DNA of 64,000 nucleotides from Usnea hakonensis (GCA_013423325.1 BLJB01000147.1:186001-250000); one strand, 5' to 3'; positions 31,647 to 44,098 are shown, counted from the stretch's first letter. Program-made: numbers and translations. Notes: generated by a model from the letters alone, not told the origin.

Positions 31647-32486
31647 CTATTGTGTTGCTGACATGGTTTCAAGAGAGTGATATGACTTGATCATGGTAAA
31701 TGGTTTTGGTGATAATGATATTGAATTTTTTGAGTTTATTTACAAAGACTTTGCAGCGAGAAATATAAGCTTGAAACGAAGTAGAGAATACAGCTCGATG
31801 AAATAGACAGGAAATCAGGTGGAGGAAGAATAAGGCCAAGGAAAGAGCTGTTATCACTGTGATATTACGCGCGATCAATGATGATGAAGTCGAAGAGATG
31901 AGAGGTGAAAGAGAGATGGTGTAGGAGCCAGAGCCCTCTGGTTTGCCGTGGGTCGATTTCTTGCACCGCTTTAGTACTGTATGTCAAACAATGTTGAAGG
32001 CATTCACCAGAGTAACAGAAAATCTTCAGGTAAACATTATTCGCTTTAATCTATAATCTTTCCCATCTGGACTTGGGACGCATAAGTGAGGCTGCCGGGG
32101 GTCTATGTGACAACTTCAATTGATCCTTTAGATATATTATGTTACAAATGAAGAACATGCATGGAGAACATTAAAGAGAGAACATGATAGATGAAAAGGG
32201 CACAATTGGCTTCACAGAAATGATATGAGTTACGCATCTGAAGTACCTACGCATAGATTAACAATGAACCTGTCAAACCCCCGGCAATACCTCGCTTAAA
32301 CCCGGCTTCCCCGGAAAATGACGTACTGTAGCCCAAAAAATCCCCGGTTCCGAATCCCCCATACCATCGTCATCCTCTCTCCTCCCCTCAACAACCCCAA
32401 CACCCTCTCTTTCTCAAATCCTACAACATCAATAGCTCCACAACCACAACCACAACCACCAGCACCACCAACAACCCCAAACCACA
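31647..32486. other. intergenic; right border of the island
   Basis: AT-rich, with no supported gene. The last ~120 bases (32360-32486) are CA/CT-rich and form the promoter/leader of the LEA-like gene. Confidence 0.5.
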
Positions 32487-32985
32487 ATGTCCCTCCTCCG
32501 CACCATCGCCCTCAAAGCGCCTCGCGCCCCCTCCCTCGCCGCCCGCTTCTCCACAACCCCATTCGCAAAAAAAGATGCCACCTCCAGCGTCAAAGACACC
32601 ATCGAGAACGTGAACAAAAGCGTCGGCGACGCAGCGGCGAAGGGGATTGAGAAGGGTCGTACGTTTCACCCCACCTGTGCCACGTTTTTTGGCCTACTAG
32701 TCCCACATACCTGCCTCCCTCCCTCCCTCCTTCTCCCCCCGCCGAACCCAGCCAGCAAAGAAACAAGCTAACCCCCCCCTCTTCCAACCAACAACAGAAG
32801 AAGCAACCGCATCCCTAAAATCCAGCGTCGGTCTCAACGCTAGTAAAGCGGAGGGCTCGGCGCACGAGATGGCGGGCGAGGTTAAGGGAAAGGCGCAGGA
32901 GGTGAAGGGGGAGGCGATGGGGAAGGCGGAGGAGGTCAAGGGGCAGGTCAAGGGGAAGGCGGAGGAGGTTAAGGGGAAGATGTGA
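32487..32985 (+). CDS. LEA/CsbD-like mitochondrial stress protein
   Basis: Two exons, 32487-32658 and 32798-32985 (GTACGT donor, GCTAAC branch point, CAG acceptor), give 119 residues. The N-terminus (MSLLRTIALKAPRAPSLAAR, then FSTTPFAKK) is a textbook mitochondrial presequence with an RFST cleavage site. The mature part is an amphipathic helix with 11-mer-type repeats. These are SVKDTIENVNKSVGDAAAKG, then a C-terminal run of AxEVKGKAxEVKG repeats, as in late-embryogenesis-abundant group 3 and CsbD-like proteins. Such proteins are thought to protect membranes and proteins in drying or heat; here that role is inferred from composition. First gene of the conserved block. Confidence 0.8.
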
Positions 32986-35205
32986 GGGGGGGCGGTGGTG
33001 GAAGGGGGGTGGGGAGGTGGAGGGGTCTTGGTGGAATGGGAGAGGAGGGGGAGAGTGGGATGAGGGAGATGAGATTGGGGCGGCGAGAGGAATGGGGGCG
33101 GTTGAAGGAGCGAGGGGACAAAAAGGGAAAAGTTTAGTGGATTGAGCAATTGTCCTTGAGAAGCATGCGTTGATTTCATCTTGTGTGATAGCACTGTGAG
33201 GCGAACTTGCGCGAATGAGTACATTGGTGGCATCCATAGTAATCTATAGTATACTACGTTCACAAAGCAGCCTCCGACGAAAGTTGGCGCAAAGCAGGTC
33301 GCTGTAGACGTTTCCGCAATGTGGACGACCCTGGAATGATGACAAGCTGGACGCGAGCTTAGTACAATCAATAATACATTACTTTGATACGCGGCTGAGA
33401 ACGAGAGATCCACTGGCCCTGCATTGACGGCAATCATTAGCAATTCCTGGCGGTGTGGCTCAGCATCTGTATTCTCAACCTATGGAGTTGAAGGGCATAC
33501 CAATACAAAGCGGACAGTGATAGCGTCGGAAACACAACCGGCCAACGAGTCTGACATCGTTTCAGATTACGAAGAGCTAAAGGAAGCTTGACGTCGGATC
33601 TACGTAGGTGGCCAACGGACCCCCACGAATATCATCCTAGAAGCTTTAATGGCGCAAAGAGCTTATCTTGACCTTCCTATGCGCAAGATTGAAGGTTCAG
33701 TAGAATTTTGGGGACGGGAAATGGTAATTGTAGCTACAACCTAAGAAGAGACTGGTCTCCTGGAATCAGGGACCTCCGCTATTGTTATTTCCCTCAAGTA
33801 TGATCTCCAATCAGTCCGTACCGCAGAAGTAGTCGAAGTGGCATTTGCAGCATAGAGCGTCAACCTTGCTAGCGTGTACAGGAGCGAAAGACGTAGAAAG
33901 AATAAAACGAGAAACGTGCATATTGAAAGAGACAATTTCCAAGGATAGTTGATCGAAGATCTTACAATACTCATCAGAGGATCGAAGATGCAGGCCTGCC
34001 GTAAAGTATCCTAGCTTGGAAAGTGCCACGTGCGAGCCTGACGAATTCAGATGAGACATTGTGATTTTCCTTGCAATAAGCGCGGCTAAGTGAGCGTTTC
34101 TCCGACTGCGATACGAAGTTGTCTCCAAAACATAGAGTATCCACATCTTCAGAACATCAATCCATCAGCTGTTCGAGTGCTATCTCACGCAGCGCCTGTC
34201 GGATGAGCGGCTAACAGAAAACGCCGTCGGTACCCGTTTATATTGATATTGGTACACCTGAAGGATGGTCTGGGGACACCAGAAGTCGATTCGTTTCTTG
34301 AGGCGGAGTGGGATGGTTTCACTCGGGTGGGACTCATGCTTGCGTCCCGTTCTGTTCTCGTCTTATCTTTAGTCAGGCATGACAGTCACTTCGTAGGGAC
34401 GGTGATCTCGATGAGTCGCTTATGCGGGAGTTCAACCGTTATTCCATATGGTAATGACTTGCATGGTCATAGGACTAAAGCAACAAGAGCAGGTGATAAC
34501 GTATTAGACATTGTTCCAAGTGCGGAGCCACGCTGCATCTCCGTCAGTGGGACAGGAGTCGGCCTTGTGACTAGTTAGAAGAGCCAGACTGGGCTTTACA
34601 ATCCAATGGATATAATCTCGACCTTGCTTAGTAGTATTGTCCCGTCACAATATGATTTCCCCAACCTCCATCTCAACGTCAATATCGGGAAGCTGGGGGG
34701 TAAGTTCCAACGGCTGATGCTTTCTCTTCCCTCCATGTTCCCCTCCAGACTACCCATAGTTGCACGGAGGCGGGAAAAGCCAGAGTGAATATGGAGGGTT
34801 GCGTTTTATGATGAGGAGAAAAAAAGTGCACGAGGGCAGCGGAAAGCTGGAGAATTTTGGTGGACTACGACTTGCCGCTAAGCTATATTTGGCGTAGCTT
34901 TCTTGGCAGTATTTGCACACGAAGTAGCTGCTCCTATGTTGATTTTACGGGATAGATAGGACACGAGCTCGGGCTGGACGGCATCTGCCTAGCTAAGTAT
35001 AGCAGAAGTATTGAGATCCTTGTAAGTTACTCTGTGTTACTGGTGGAGGGGGATTTTGAGCTTTGCTGGAAGACAACCAGGCACTCATTCGAGGAGCTTG
35101 ACGTCCTGCCAAGGACAAGTATCATGCACACTATTCTCTAGTAACGACGCCATCAACTTCGCGGAATCACAATGTCTAGCCCTAAAATAGCAAGACTGCG
35201 TTTCT
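32986..35205. other. 2.2 kb intergenic, nothing recognised
   Basis: A purine-rich, strongly G-biased plus strand (33000-33130) follows the LEA-like gene. Its long minus-strand frames (32697-33443, 32815-33237) are low-complexity Pro/Ser shadows. Minus frames at 33741-34146 and plus frames at 34243-34788 lack motifs. Confidence 0.5.
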
Positions 35206-37268
35206 CTAGTGCTCACAGAAACAGAACGTGCTAGATTGGATGTCATCATTCAATTCCTCCACAGAGACCTTTCTCTCTTCCATTAATTCAAGCCTCAGCT
35301 TCTTCGCTTCCTCCAACGAGATTGGAAAGTCCTCTACGTCTTCCACAATCTTGTCCGTAATCTCTGTCGGTAATTTTGCAAATTTCTGATTGTCTCGGAT
35401 GTTAGGACTCCACCATTCCTTCTGCTGGGGCGGCACATTGGCAGTCGAGATGACTCGGCAATGAGGATCGATCAGAAACAACGCTAGTACCTTCCTATGG
35501 CCAGGTCTTGAAGGGTCTTCGAGCTTGAACGGAGCCACTCGATGCTGGAAGACATTAGGAAATGCAAGGAGCCGCCCCTCTCTGGTCAAGATCCGGCCTA
35601 TCTCCTGAACTTTGGGTCCATCTTGCTGAACGCCGTAGAGTTCTTCGACACCTTCATGGTCGTCCTGAGCCGAATTAGCATTACAATTTGAGCAAGAAGC
35701 ACTTGATTCTCTTGACAAGTATCGGAGGGGCTGCTACTTCTTGGAAGGAGGAACAAATACCTGGTCATGAGACTTCGACTCGAACTCTTCCTCATTTGTG
35801 CGATGACGGAAGGCCAGATAAGTGTCCGTAATGTTCTTAGAGTCATAATAGTATAGAGATGTAGCACAAATCCGTTCATTGAGCTGTCCCTCAACATGCC
35901 ATGAACCGCCGTCGTAGCTTGGCTTCTCGGTTGTTAATTGAATGTTGGCAAGTTTGACGATGACTTGCAGTCCTTGTTCCGCAAAATCTTTCTTAAGATT
36001 GACTTGCTCATCGACTGGCCGTCGATACGATTCATAGCCTCGAGGCTCCGGCCTTTGAAGAATGCGATTGGCCCTCATCCAGTTCTCACGAGCTTCCCAA
36101 TCGTCCCCTATTTCCTTTGGGGGCTTATTTCCCAGAGGAAAATCGTAATCAGTATACTCGTGTGGTATACGAGCCTCGCGTCTGGCACGCGTCGAGGAGA
36201 GGGTCAGGTTCCAGAGTGGAATTGATTTGGTAATGAATTCCTCGATGACAGAGTAGAGATTTGTGTGCAACTTCGGATGCAAGTTGTTGATATAGCTGGT
36301 GATCTTGACCTCGTCCCCAGTGAACGCCACGTCACAGGGGAGCCACTGGAAAGCTTTTGACCAGAATTTAGGGCGGGTATTGCGCCAAATACTGGTAATG
36401 TAATTAGATCTGTCGATAAGACTGACTTCTACGTCATCCGGCGTAGGAGCAATCTTGCCCTTGCCGATATAACTCATACACTGTTGGAGATCCACAAATC
36501 CATATGTTAGGACTCTCGATCGACCATATACCAAAGGAAACAACGAGGGATGGACGAGGTCAAGGACCTTGCCATCAGATCCAGGATGCCAATCTCTCAG
36601 CCTTTCAGGCATATCTTCAAGGAGAGCAGCACCAATCCGCAGGGCCTCCTTCAGCTCAGAGGAGATGGCGATATCAGATTTGATCACCGCAGCGTCGAGA
36701 TCTAGAGTTTGAATCATGCCATCGCTTCGAAAAGATTGGGCTTTGTCCCGCAATTCGGCAACGCACTATCAAGACCTGTTAGCGCATTAGATGAAAAGGA
36801 AATAAGGAAGCTCAAAATCAGCCGGAGCACTTAAAGTGAAGATGCTCTCCGCTTTTACATAATATAACTCTTACGTCCATACAAACGGCCGAGCGAACGA
36901 ACGGTTGGTCTTGGAGAAGTGCGCGTAGATTTATTCCCTAAGAGAAGATGCCATGACAGGTTCTAGGGCAGTATTGCTGCTCAATGTTAAGAAAAGGTGG
37001 TACACACCCAGTCAAACATCTTTTCCGACACATCCATGCCCTCGGTGCCAAGAGCTTCCTTGCGCCATCTGGAAAGGATGGTATTGTCAAAGACCTTCTT
37101 ATCCCAATCGGGCTTATCAGTGATTGTGTCCATGATTGCCATCATGTTCAATTCTCGAACAGTCAATATGGTGCCTGACCAATCTAAAACAGCAGTAGGA
37201 AAGTAATGCTGAGGTCTATAGTTCACAGGAAGGCCAAATCCGGGAAGCTTGGTCCTTTCTGCCTCCAT
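35206..37268 (-). CDS. DUF4246 family protein, probable Fe(II)/2OG-type oxygenase
   Basis: Three exons (37008-37268, 35761-36765, 35206-35664) give 574 residues in phase. The junctions restore FDW/CVAELRDKAQSF and HDQ/DDHEGVEELYG, as in the fungal DUF4246 family. Conserved family blocks are visible: the N-terminal LPGFGLPVNYRP, LVHPSLFPLVYGRSRVL, FQWLPCDVAF and SYINNLHPKLH. The motif WHVEGQLNE (His377, Glu379), the later GRLLAFPNVFQHRVAPF (His463) and RPGHRK (Arg479) are arranged like the HxE...H triad and the 2OG-binding Arg of double-stranded beta-helix dioxygenases. That reading is my inference, and the substrate is unknown. The shadow stop at the end of exon 2 is intronic. The gene diverges from the App1-like gene across a 654 bp promoter region. 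Confidence 0.9.
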
Positions 37269-37922
37269 TGTGGTTTTCTCAAGAGTGATCTTGGTTCAAG
37301 AAGTGCAGTCAGGAAGGACAGGTTGGTGGAGAAGGAGGGAAGAAGGTCGAAAAAGAGAATGGGGGGAACCACTGATTATACTAATTTGTGCAAAGTTGAG
37401 AAGCAAGAGGGCTCGTTAAATGCACGGAAGGAGACGGTGAAGGTTTCGGCTATCAAAGATATTTCTCATCTTTACCTAGGTAAGTATACAGCCCTTTTAC
37501 AATTACTATTTTCGACGCAGGGCAGGTTGCCATGGCCAAATAAGAATATTAACTCAGACATGACCCAACCGAGCTGCAGCCTGGAGCATGGACGAGGGGA
37601 GCAGATAGAGGTTTTGCGGCCCTTTATTGATCCGCTCTTGGCACCTTGGCACCTTGGCACCCCACGTGCCCCGCGTGATACGCATGCAAGGTACCTGACT
37701 CGTATGTACATGCAGGATATCCAAACCAGCTGATTCATCATCCTATGAGTCTTCCTTACTATTTATATTCTTTCATCCCGCTGTCAGCTATAAACATCCT
37801 ACCGTCACCTGCACGCCTCAAAAGGACGAGACACGTCATCCGTCAGCAGCACAGCACCACAGCCCCAATCCTTCAAGGAACAAAAACACCCAAGTGCCCC
37901 GAAAGGTGCCCCGAAAGCAGCT
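37269..37922. promoter_or_regulatory. divergent promoter region (DUF4246 / App1-like)
   Basis: 654 bp between two divergently transcribed genes. It contains a CACCTTGGCAC direct repeat with CACGTG-like and CGCGTG words (37640-37685), a TATATTC element at ~37766 and a CA-rich leader before 37923. The frame at 37206-37733 is not convincing as a gene. The shared control is inferred from orientation. Confidence 0.4.
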
Positions 37923-39215
37923 ATGAGCGCCGCCATGGACAAAGGTCGCCAGGTGATGGAGGAAACACAGTCAGAGCGTGAGACCCGATCAGCAGGCAAG
38001 TTTCGCAATGTCGAAGAGGGGCTCCCCAAACATATAGGCTCGCGATGGGACATCCCTTTCCTCGACAACATGGGTTCCTTTCTGAGCACACTGAATCCCT
38101 TGGCCAAAGCCGTCGACCCCGAGAAAGAAGAAGTCTGGCTTCTCGATAATACTGCCTACCGACCTGTGCACGTCTATCCTCATCAGCCCCAGCCTTTTCA
38201 AGCCCGTTTTACGACTGCCTACTTCAAAAGGTATACCGGCAAAGATTGGAGTAAGGCTGTCGCTAGTATTGCAGACACGATTGGTCTCGCAGATGGAGAA
38301 GGAAGGGCACAGGCGGAGAAGACGATCGCGCATCGTTTGAAACCATTTGTTGAGACCATAGCCCCTGCGCGCTACGTGGATATCACTTTACCGAACGGCG
38401 CTGTTGCCAGACTTGGTCCAGGTGGGCGAAGCGCCGTCAGTGAGCAGATCATCGTTTCCATCCAGGACCACAAAGATGGAGATAGCGCCGAGATATCAGC
38501 GATCCCCCCCAAACTTGACCCCCACGGACCTATGCTCACCCACTTTGCGGAGCCGGAGGGCTGGTTGATGGTCTCAGGTATGCCCACACGCCCACGGTCT
38601 TCGTACAAACTCTGACCCTTCCAAGACATCGACGACTCAATCAAAATAACCATGACCCCCTCCCCAATCGGCATCCTCCGCAGTACCTTCGTCTCCGACC
38701 CCACCCCCATAGCCGGCATGCCAGAACTCTACGCCCAAATCGCCACCTCCCTCAACCCAACATGGTTCTACCTCTCCGCCTCCCCTTACAACCTCTACCC
38801 TTTCCTCCGCACCTTCCTCCACCAATACTACCCCAAAGGCACCACCATACTCCGTGACGCATCGTGGATGGATCTAGGCGGCTTCCTCGCCTCCCTTACG
38901 CAGGGAACCGAAGCGTATAAGCGGAGCCGCATAGAGGACATACACAGCTGGTTACCGAAAAGGAAGGTGCTCTGTGTGGGCGATAGCACGCAGAGTGATC
39001 CTGAAGCGTATGGCGATATTTGCAGGAAGTATAAGGGATGGGTTAAAGCGGTTTTCATTAGGAAGGTGACGGACGTCGCTGAGATGAAGGATACGGATAA
39101 GAATACGGATGAGAGGTTTGAGAAAGCGTTTAGGGATGTGCCGAGGGAGGTTTGGAGGACGTTTGAGGATCCGAAGGAATTGTATGAGGCTGTGGAGCGG
39201 CTGAAGGGGATGTGA
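37923..39215 (+). CDS. App1-type phosphatidate phosphatase (DUF2183)
   Basis: Exons 37923-38577 and 38626-39215 join in phase (48 nt intron) to give 414 residues. The junction rebuilds the catalytic motif: MVSDIDDSIKIT, with the HAD-type DxDx(T/S) at Asp219/Asp221. Downstream are the App1/DUF2183 landmarks: IAGMPELYAQIA, WFYLSASPYNLYPFL, KVLCVGDSTQSDPEAYGDI (motif IV GDSxxxDxE) and KGWVKAVFIRKVT. The N-terminal half has the family segment EEVWLLDNTAYRP. App1 of yeast is an Mg-dependent phosphatidate phosphatase at endocytic actin patches; fungi carry several relatives, so I do not transfer the name. No in-frame upstream ATG exists. The 3' end converges on the hydratase gene with 217 bp between stops. 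Confidence 0.9.
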
Positions 39216-39432
39216 TGGAAAGACTTGGGCGTATGATTGTTGCTGTTGGCTTAGCGGGCGTTTGGAAGCCATGGGTATCGGTGGACTGTCACGCAACCTG
39301 TATGAGTATCGACTCTTTAGCCTATTTGTATCACAATTATATTTTTACCGCACGGATATCTTGAAAATCACCAACAACAAAGCAAGTAGACTTCTTACGA
39401 CCACACATACACCTCCGCCCCCCCCATCACCA

Positions 39433-40573
39433 TCACACCCCCCTAAAAACCGCCCTCCTCTTCTCCCCAAAAGCCCTCAACGCCTCATCCCGATCCCCCA
39501 TCCCCACCACCCCCTCATACTCCCTCCCCTCCGCCTCCCCCGTCCCCTCCCCAACAGCCCTCATAACCGCCCCCACAGCCCCGGGCCCCCCCTCACAAAT
39601 CTCCCTCGCCATCCCAACCGCCGCCTCAAAAACCCTCCCCCTAACCTCCCTCCTCCACTCCTTCCCTCCCTGCCATCCCCCCTCCCCAACCCCATCCCCA
39701 TCCCCATCCCCCACATCAACAACCCGTTCGCAAATCCCCATCCTCCCAGCCTCCCAACCCCCCACCCTCCGCCCCGTCAAACACATCTCCATCGCCCGCT
39801 TTTCCCCTACGAGCTTTCGTAACCGCCACGTGCCCCCGGCGCCGGGGATGATGGCGAGCCGCGTTTCTGGCAGACCGAGCTGGGCGCTGGAGGCGCAGAT
39901 GCGGAAGGTGGTGCTGAGGGCTAGTTCGAGACCGCCGCCTAGGGCGAGGGAGGAGATGGCGCTTATGGTGGGGATGGGGAGGGCGGAGAGCGTGGAGAGG
40001 GTATGGCGGAGGGTGCGGAGGAAGTGGGCTGTTCTGGAGGGGGGGGGTTAGTTAGTTGTTGGTGAGGAGGGAAAGGGGGGGATAGAGGGGGGGAGGTTGT
40101 GAAGTACGCAGCCTAGCCAACGCAACAACCCTGAAGCCAGAAAAAAAAAAAAAACAACACAAAACTCACTCCTCCCCACTCATCCTCCTCCGCTCCTTCA
40201 AATCCGCCCCCGCGCAGAAACACTCGTCTACTTCACTCGCCAGTATCAGCACCCGTGTCCCGGCGCCTATCACTCCTCCCCCCCTCTTCTTGTTTTCCCG
40301 TCCTACCCCCTTATCCCTATCCCCTTCCCCCTCCCCCTCTCTCCTCAACCCTTCTATCTCGCCACTCAGTTCCTGGAGTAATTGCCGCGAAATGGCGTTG
40401 CGGGTGGAGGGGTTGTTGAGACTGAGGACGCGGATGTGGCCGATGTGGGGGGCGGGGATGGTGTGGGTTTTTAGGAGGGTGGTGGTGGTGGAGGAGAGGC
40501 GGATGTTTAGTGGGAGGCGGGGTTTGATGGGTGTGAGGGAGAGGATGAGGGGGTGGGGGTAGGGTGGACGCAT
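39433..40573 (-). CDS. mitochondrial enoyl-CoA hydratase/isomerase (AUH/methylglutaconyl-CoA hydratase type)
   Basis: Exons 40170-40573 and 39433-40033 give 334 residues; the 136 nt intron restores phase at SGEE/TAHFLRTLRHTL. Crotonase landmarks are in order: HIRVLSLNNPSTRNAISRQL (substrate-binding entry), CFCAGADLKER (oxyanion hole), PTISAISSLALGGGLELAL with the second oxyanion Gly, then LGLPETRLAIIPGAGGTWRL with the catalytic Glu. The first ~45 residues (LRLSST-rich, basic) look like a mitochondrial presequence. The GADLKER/PETRLAIIPGAGGT pair is typical of AUH-like 3-methylglutaconyl-CoA hydratases of leucine breakdown, but other crotonases share it. A Gly/Glu/Arg-rich insert (GEGEGDRDKGVGRENKKRGG) after residue ~80 is species-specific low complexity. 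Confidence 0.88.
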
Positions 40574-40743
40574 GGTTGTTTGGTTGTGGGGAGGGAGGGG
40601 GGGTAGGTTTTGGAGGGTTTTAAGGCTGGGTGAGTGCGGGGGATGTTTGGATGGATTTGAAGAAGGATCTTGGATTTGGTTGAGTATGGTTTGTTTTACA
40701 TTGGGTATCTATTATATACATGCGTTTTGGTCTAGTAGAATGC

Positions 40744-43700
40744 TCAAGTAGATGGAAACCTACCATTCGCACAGTAATGCTCCACCTCATCAGTGGTAGG
40801 CCAGCCGCCCCAACCCTTATTCCCCTCTACGATATCTTTGATGGCCTTTACGATTCCTGGTGGCGCACATCCCTCCATCTCGTGCCTATTATCTTTAGTG
40901 CTTTGGTCTTCTCCTCGGGCTTCAGCTTCCCTCTTGTTAAGTAGTGTCCAGCTGCGTTCCATGAACACGTGAATTGCGGTCACACATCGCCGCATCATCC
41001 TATGTCCGTTTGCGTTTTCGTCAGCAACGGCTTTGATTTCCCCGGCATAAAGGGACATCCATTCCACCAAGTCCAGGAGACCAGAGTAATCTTCGCGAAG
41101 TCCAAGTATTCGTATGAATCTATGCAGACAAGCTGGATGAGGAGCCTCTAGCAGCCTTGGAAGCAAACAGCCTGGAGGTAGAAATGCCCTAGATTCTGTC
41201 GTGGGCTTGGCTTCAATGTCGGCTTCGATTTCGTCAAATTCCGATGCCCCCTGCTTCTCAATAGACTTGTCCATCTTTGAAACTTCTTCCGTGAGAGAAA
41301 CCGGTATCTCTTGCTGCATCGACTCCGATCTGACAAGGTCTCTGAAAAGCTCTTTGATTAGTGCAAGACCGGATGAGAGTGCATGATTCACAGTGGATTC
41401 CATGTCATCTCGGAGAATGCTTCTTTCCTCTGCGAGGCGTTGGTTTCTGAGCAGTCTTTCGCTGGCGAAAATTGCTTTTTCCAGTCCGACGCAGATCAAC
41501 TGAAAGCCTTCAAGATTAAGAGTCAGATCGATCTCAAGCATTTCATTCAAGAGGCGACAGATGATCTGCCAAGTCTTTATGTCCTGATAAGGTTGGTCTA
41601 CAAACCTCGAAGCTACATCTGTCACGACACGGGCAGCGGAGAGCGCTCGGAGAAGGTGATACCACGGTCGTCGGTCTCGAGGTTTCTGAGCAAGTACAAG
41701 CTGAATTGCTCTAAGAAGAGGGTTTATAGAAATCGATCTGGTTGAAGGCGGAGGCTCCACGAGTTCGTTTGAATCTGGAGGACTAGGCAATACACCAAGT
41801 CGGGCGCATTTTGTCTCCGCCATCATCGAATCCAAAACCAAACCAGTTTGAATAAGATCATATGTCTCGTGCGGACGCGTGTCAGGCATTCTTGGCGAAA
41901 ATCGACTCAGCAGCCCAATGAAGGCAGAAAACATGTATGGCTGGATCGACTCAAGCGCCGCTTGGGCCTCAGGGGTGGCTGGTGGTTTATCATCGCGCAA
42001 AACGTTTACCTGTGCATTCGGCATTGTGCTTGCTTCAAGATATTTGAGACCGCTTTCAAGATTGGGCGCATTCGAAAGCATGGTGCTAAGAAACTTTCGA
42101 GTAGGCCGAATCTGATCTTTGGCCATCATTTCCGCGAATTCTTCGATAGTTGGTGGTGGTCTGCGGACATAGATTGCTTCCCGGGGTGACTCGGGAGCCG
42201 CTAATACCTCCAGACCATCACCAGGCAAAGGCGACCGATCATCTGGATGATCTGTTGAAATGGGGTTGGCGTTTTCAGTGGGCGGTCTTTTGGCATCCTG
42301 CACTATCTTTACAAACATTTGATGGTACACTTGGAAAGCCCCTGGGTCTTCGTCTTTCTGGTCTTCGTCTTTCTGGTCTTTGTACGTTAAGAAGCAAGAC
42401 CAAGCTTCATCGAGAGTCCTTGTAGACCGGACTCGAGAAGCCCAAATCTGTGCGTCTTTAGTACGACGCTCATGAGGCAAAAGGGTCGCGCGGGTCTGTA
42501 TGGTAGGACTGCCATCAGTGTCCCAGCCCGACAGGACTGAAGCTATAGCATCCCAGTTATCCGGGGCATATCCTGCTTCCCAAGATCGCCTCAGAGCTTC
42601 CATGGCCCGACTCACTCCGTGCTCGACACCGATATCAGCGTCTATACCAAGCTTGTCTTCTTTCCAAGGTGGCCATGACTTTGCTTTCATCTGCGCCCAT
42701 TCCCGCTCCTTCAATATCTTTTTGTGCCTGAGCTGCATGCTGACTACCGCGCGATAACCTTTTCTGTCCACAATCAAGGGAGGTTGAAATTGATCCATCC
42801 TCCTCAAAAGACTGAATTGCGCTCGCTGCTGGTGATATGCGGATTGGAAAGGCCCAATTAACGCTGGATGCGACACCATTTTCAAGAGTGTGTTGTATGC
42901 GTGCGTAAGTCGCGCAGTATCTTCCAAAGTGGTTGTGGTCTTTTGCGAGGCACCTTTTCGGAAATTGAGGCCGTCCAAATATCGATTGATTAAGGCCACA
43001 ATGCTCTCACATGCCGCTGGGAAAACTTTGAGAGCAGAACGCAGCAGCCTTAAGACTATGATTATGAAGACCTTTTCCTTCATCCCGAGCGGGTCGTCTT
43101 CCGGACTTCTGACCATGGGGGTGCTCTTGAGGCCCTCGCCTTGGGGCGTTTCGCCCGAGAGCTTCTCCAGTGGAGGCAGCGGTTCCCGCAAGCTTTCCGA
43201 CTTCGCCAACAATTTCCAAGCGTAGATCAATAAAGACCTTAAGGCTGCTGCACTCGGATCTCGGCGAAGCAAAAAGGTAAATATAAATTGGGGAATTGAG
43301 CGCCCGCCGCCGGCTTTTGTGAAGCCCAGGTGCGCAACCGCCAGCAGTCGTGTTGCTGCACGTTCGGTCGTTTCAGAGGTCAGGATCCAGGTCCAATTCA
43401 TCAGATCGGTCACATCCCATCCTCTACGATGAAGGTATATGGAATTTCTTTTGTTAAACAATTTCAGTAACGCGTCATCCAAGTACTTGCTTGTGAGGTT
43501 TGGATTTTCGGAGCGAGCTTGATGTTGAAGTATAGGGTCCACGTGCCGCAGATATTGGATAAGTGGGTCTTTCAAGGTTCTCTGATAATTTCCACTCATG
43601 CGGACAGCCCTTGCCGCTTCTTTGGCTTTCGCAGCTTCCTTGATAGCCTCATCTCTGTCTACAACGAGAAGCATTGGGTCCGCGACGTAAGACAGATCCA

Positions 43701-44098
43701 CCTTGCCTCTTGCTTCCTGCTGATTTACATACTCGAGACCGATAGGTCCCAGAGCATCTATAAGATCCTCCGATGTAGTGTGTACTGTCTCTTCATCTGG
43801 TTCTTGTGCTGGACTCATTTCGTCGAGCAATAGGTTCGAGGGTATCTCATAATCTTGTCGCCCGCCGTGAAGCTCGAAAAGCGTTCGTCTGGGCGTTTTG
43901 GATAGGCGCACTCTCCCGCTGCCTTTCGGAGACCACTTTTTTCCCGCCTGTAGCAGTCAGCGACAATCCCGAAGCGGAGAGAGGATGAAATCCCTGTCAA
44001 TGAATACTTACATCTTGAGGTCGCAAGAGCGCATTGAGGGTCGCGACAGTACTCAAGATTTCATGTTTGCCCTTGAAAATCAGGCCTAGTCGCAGCAT
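40744..44098 (-). CDS. large helical-repeat protein, possible PPR-like mitochondrial factor
   Basis: Two exons: 44012-44098 (29 codons) and 40744-43947, split by a 64 nt GT-AG intron with a CTGACTGCTACAG acceptor. They give 1,096 residues. Exon 1 (MLRLGLIFKGKHEILSTVA) supplies the only good ATG; without it the long frame would begin at a GTG codon. The protein is almost entirely alpha-helical, Arg/Leu/Ala-rich and without membrane segments. Irregular ~35-residue helix pairs (for example DNWDAIASVLSGWDT and YMFSAFIGLLSRFSP) resemble fungal pentatricopeptide-type mitochondrial RNA factors. An acidic Lys/Glu segment lies near residue 900. I cannot name the family from sequence alone. The gene is on the same strand as the hydratase, 170 bp upstream of its start. 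Confidence 0.75.

Noticed and set aside
32697..33443. 248-codon minus-strand ORF opposite the LEA-like gene
   Set aside because: Pro/Ser/Phe low complexity from the purine-rich plus strand; the plus-strand spliced gene explains the region.
35668..35760. Frameshift/stop inside the DUF4246 gene
   Set aside because: The stop lies in a GT-AG intron; HDQ joins DDHEGVEELYG in frame.
39262..39822. 186-codon Pro-rich plus-strand ORF
   Set aside because: Shadow of the hydratase gene on the opposite strand, whose crotonase motifs are clear.
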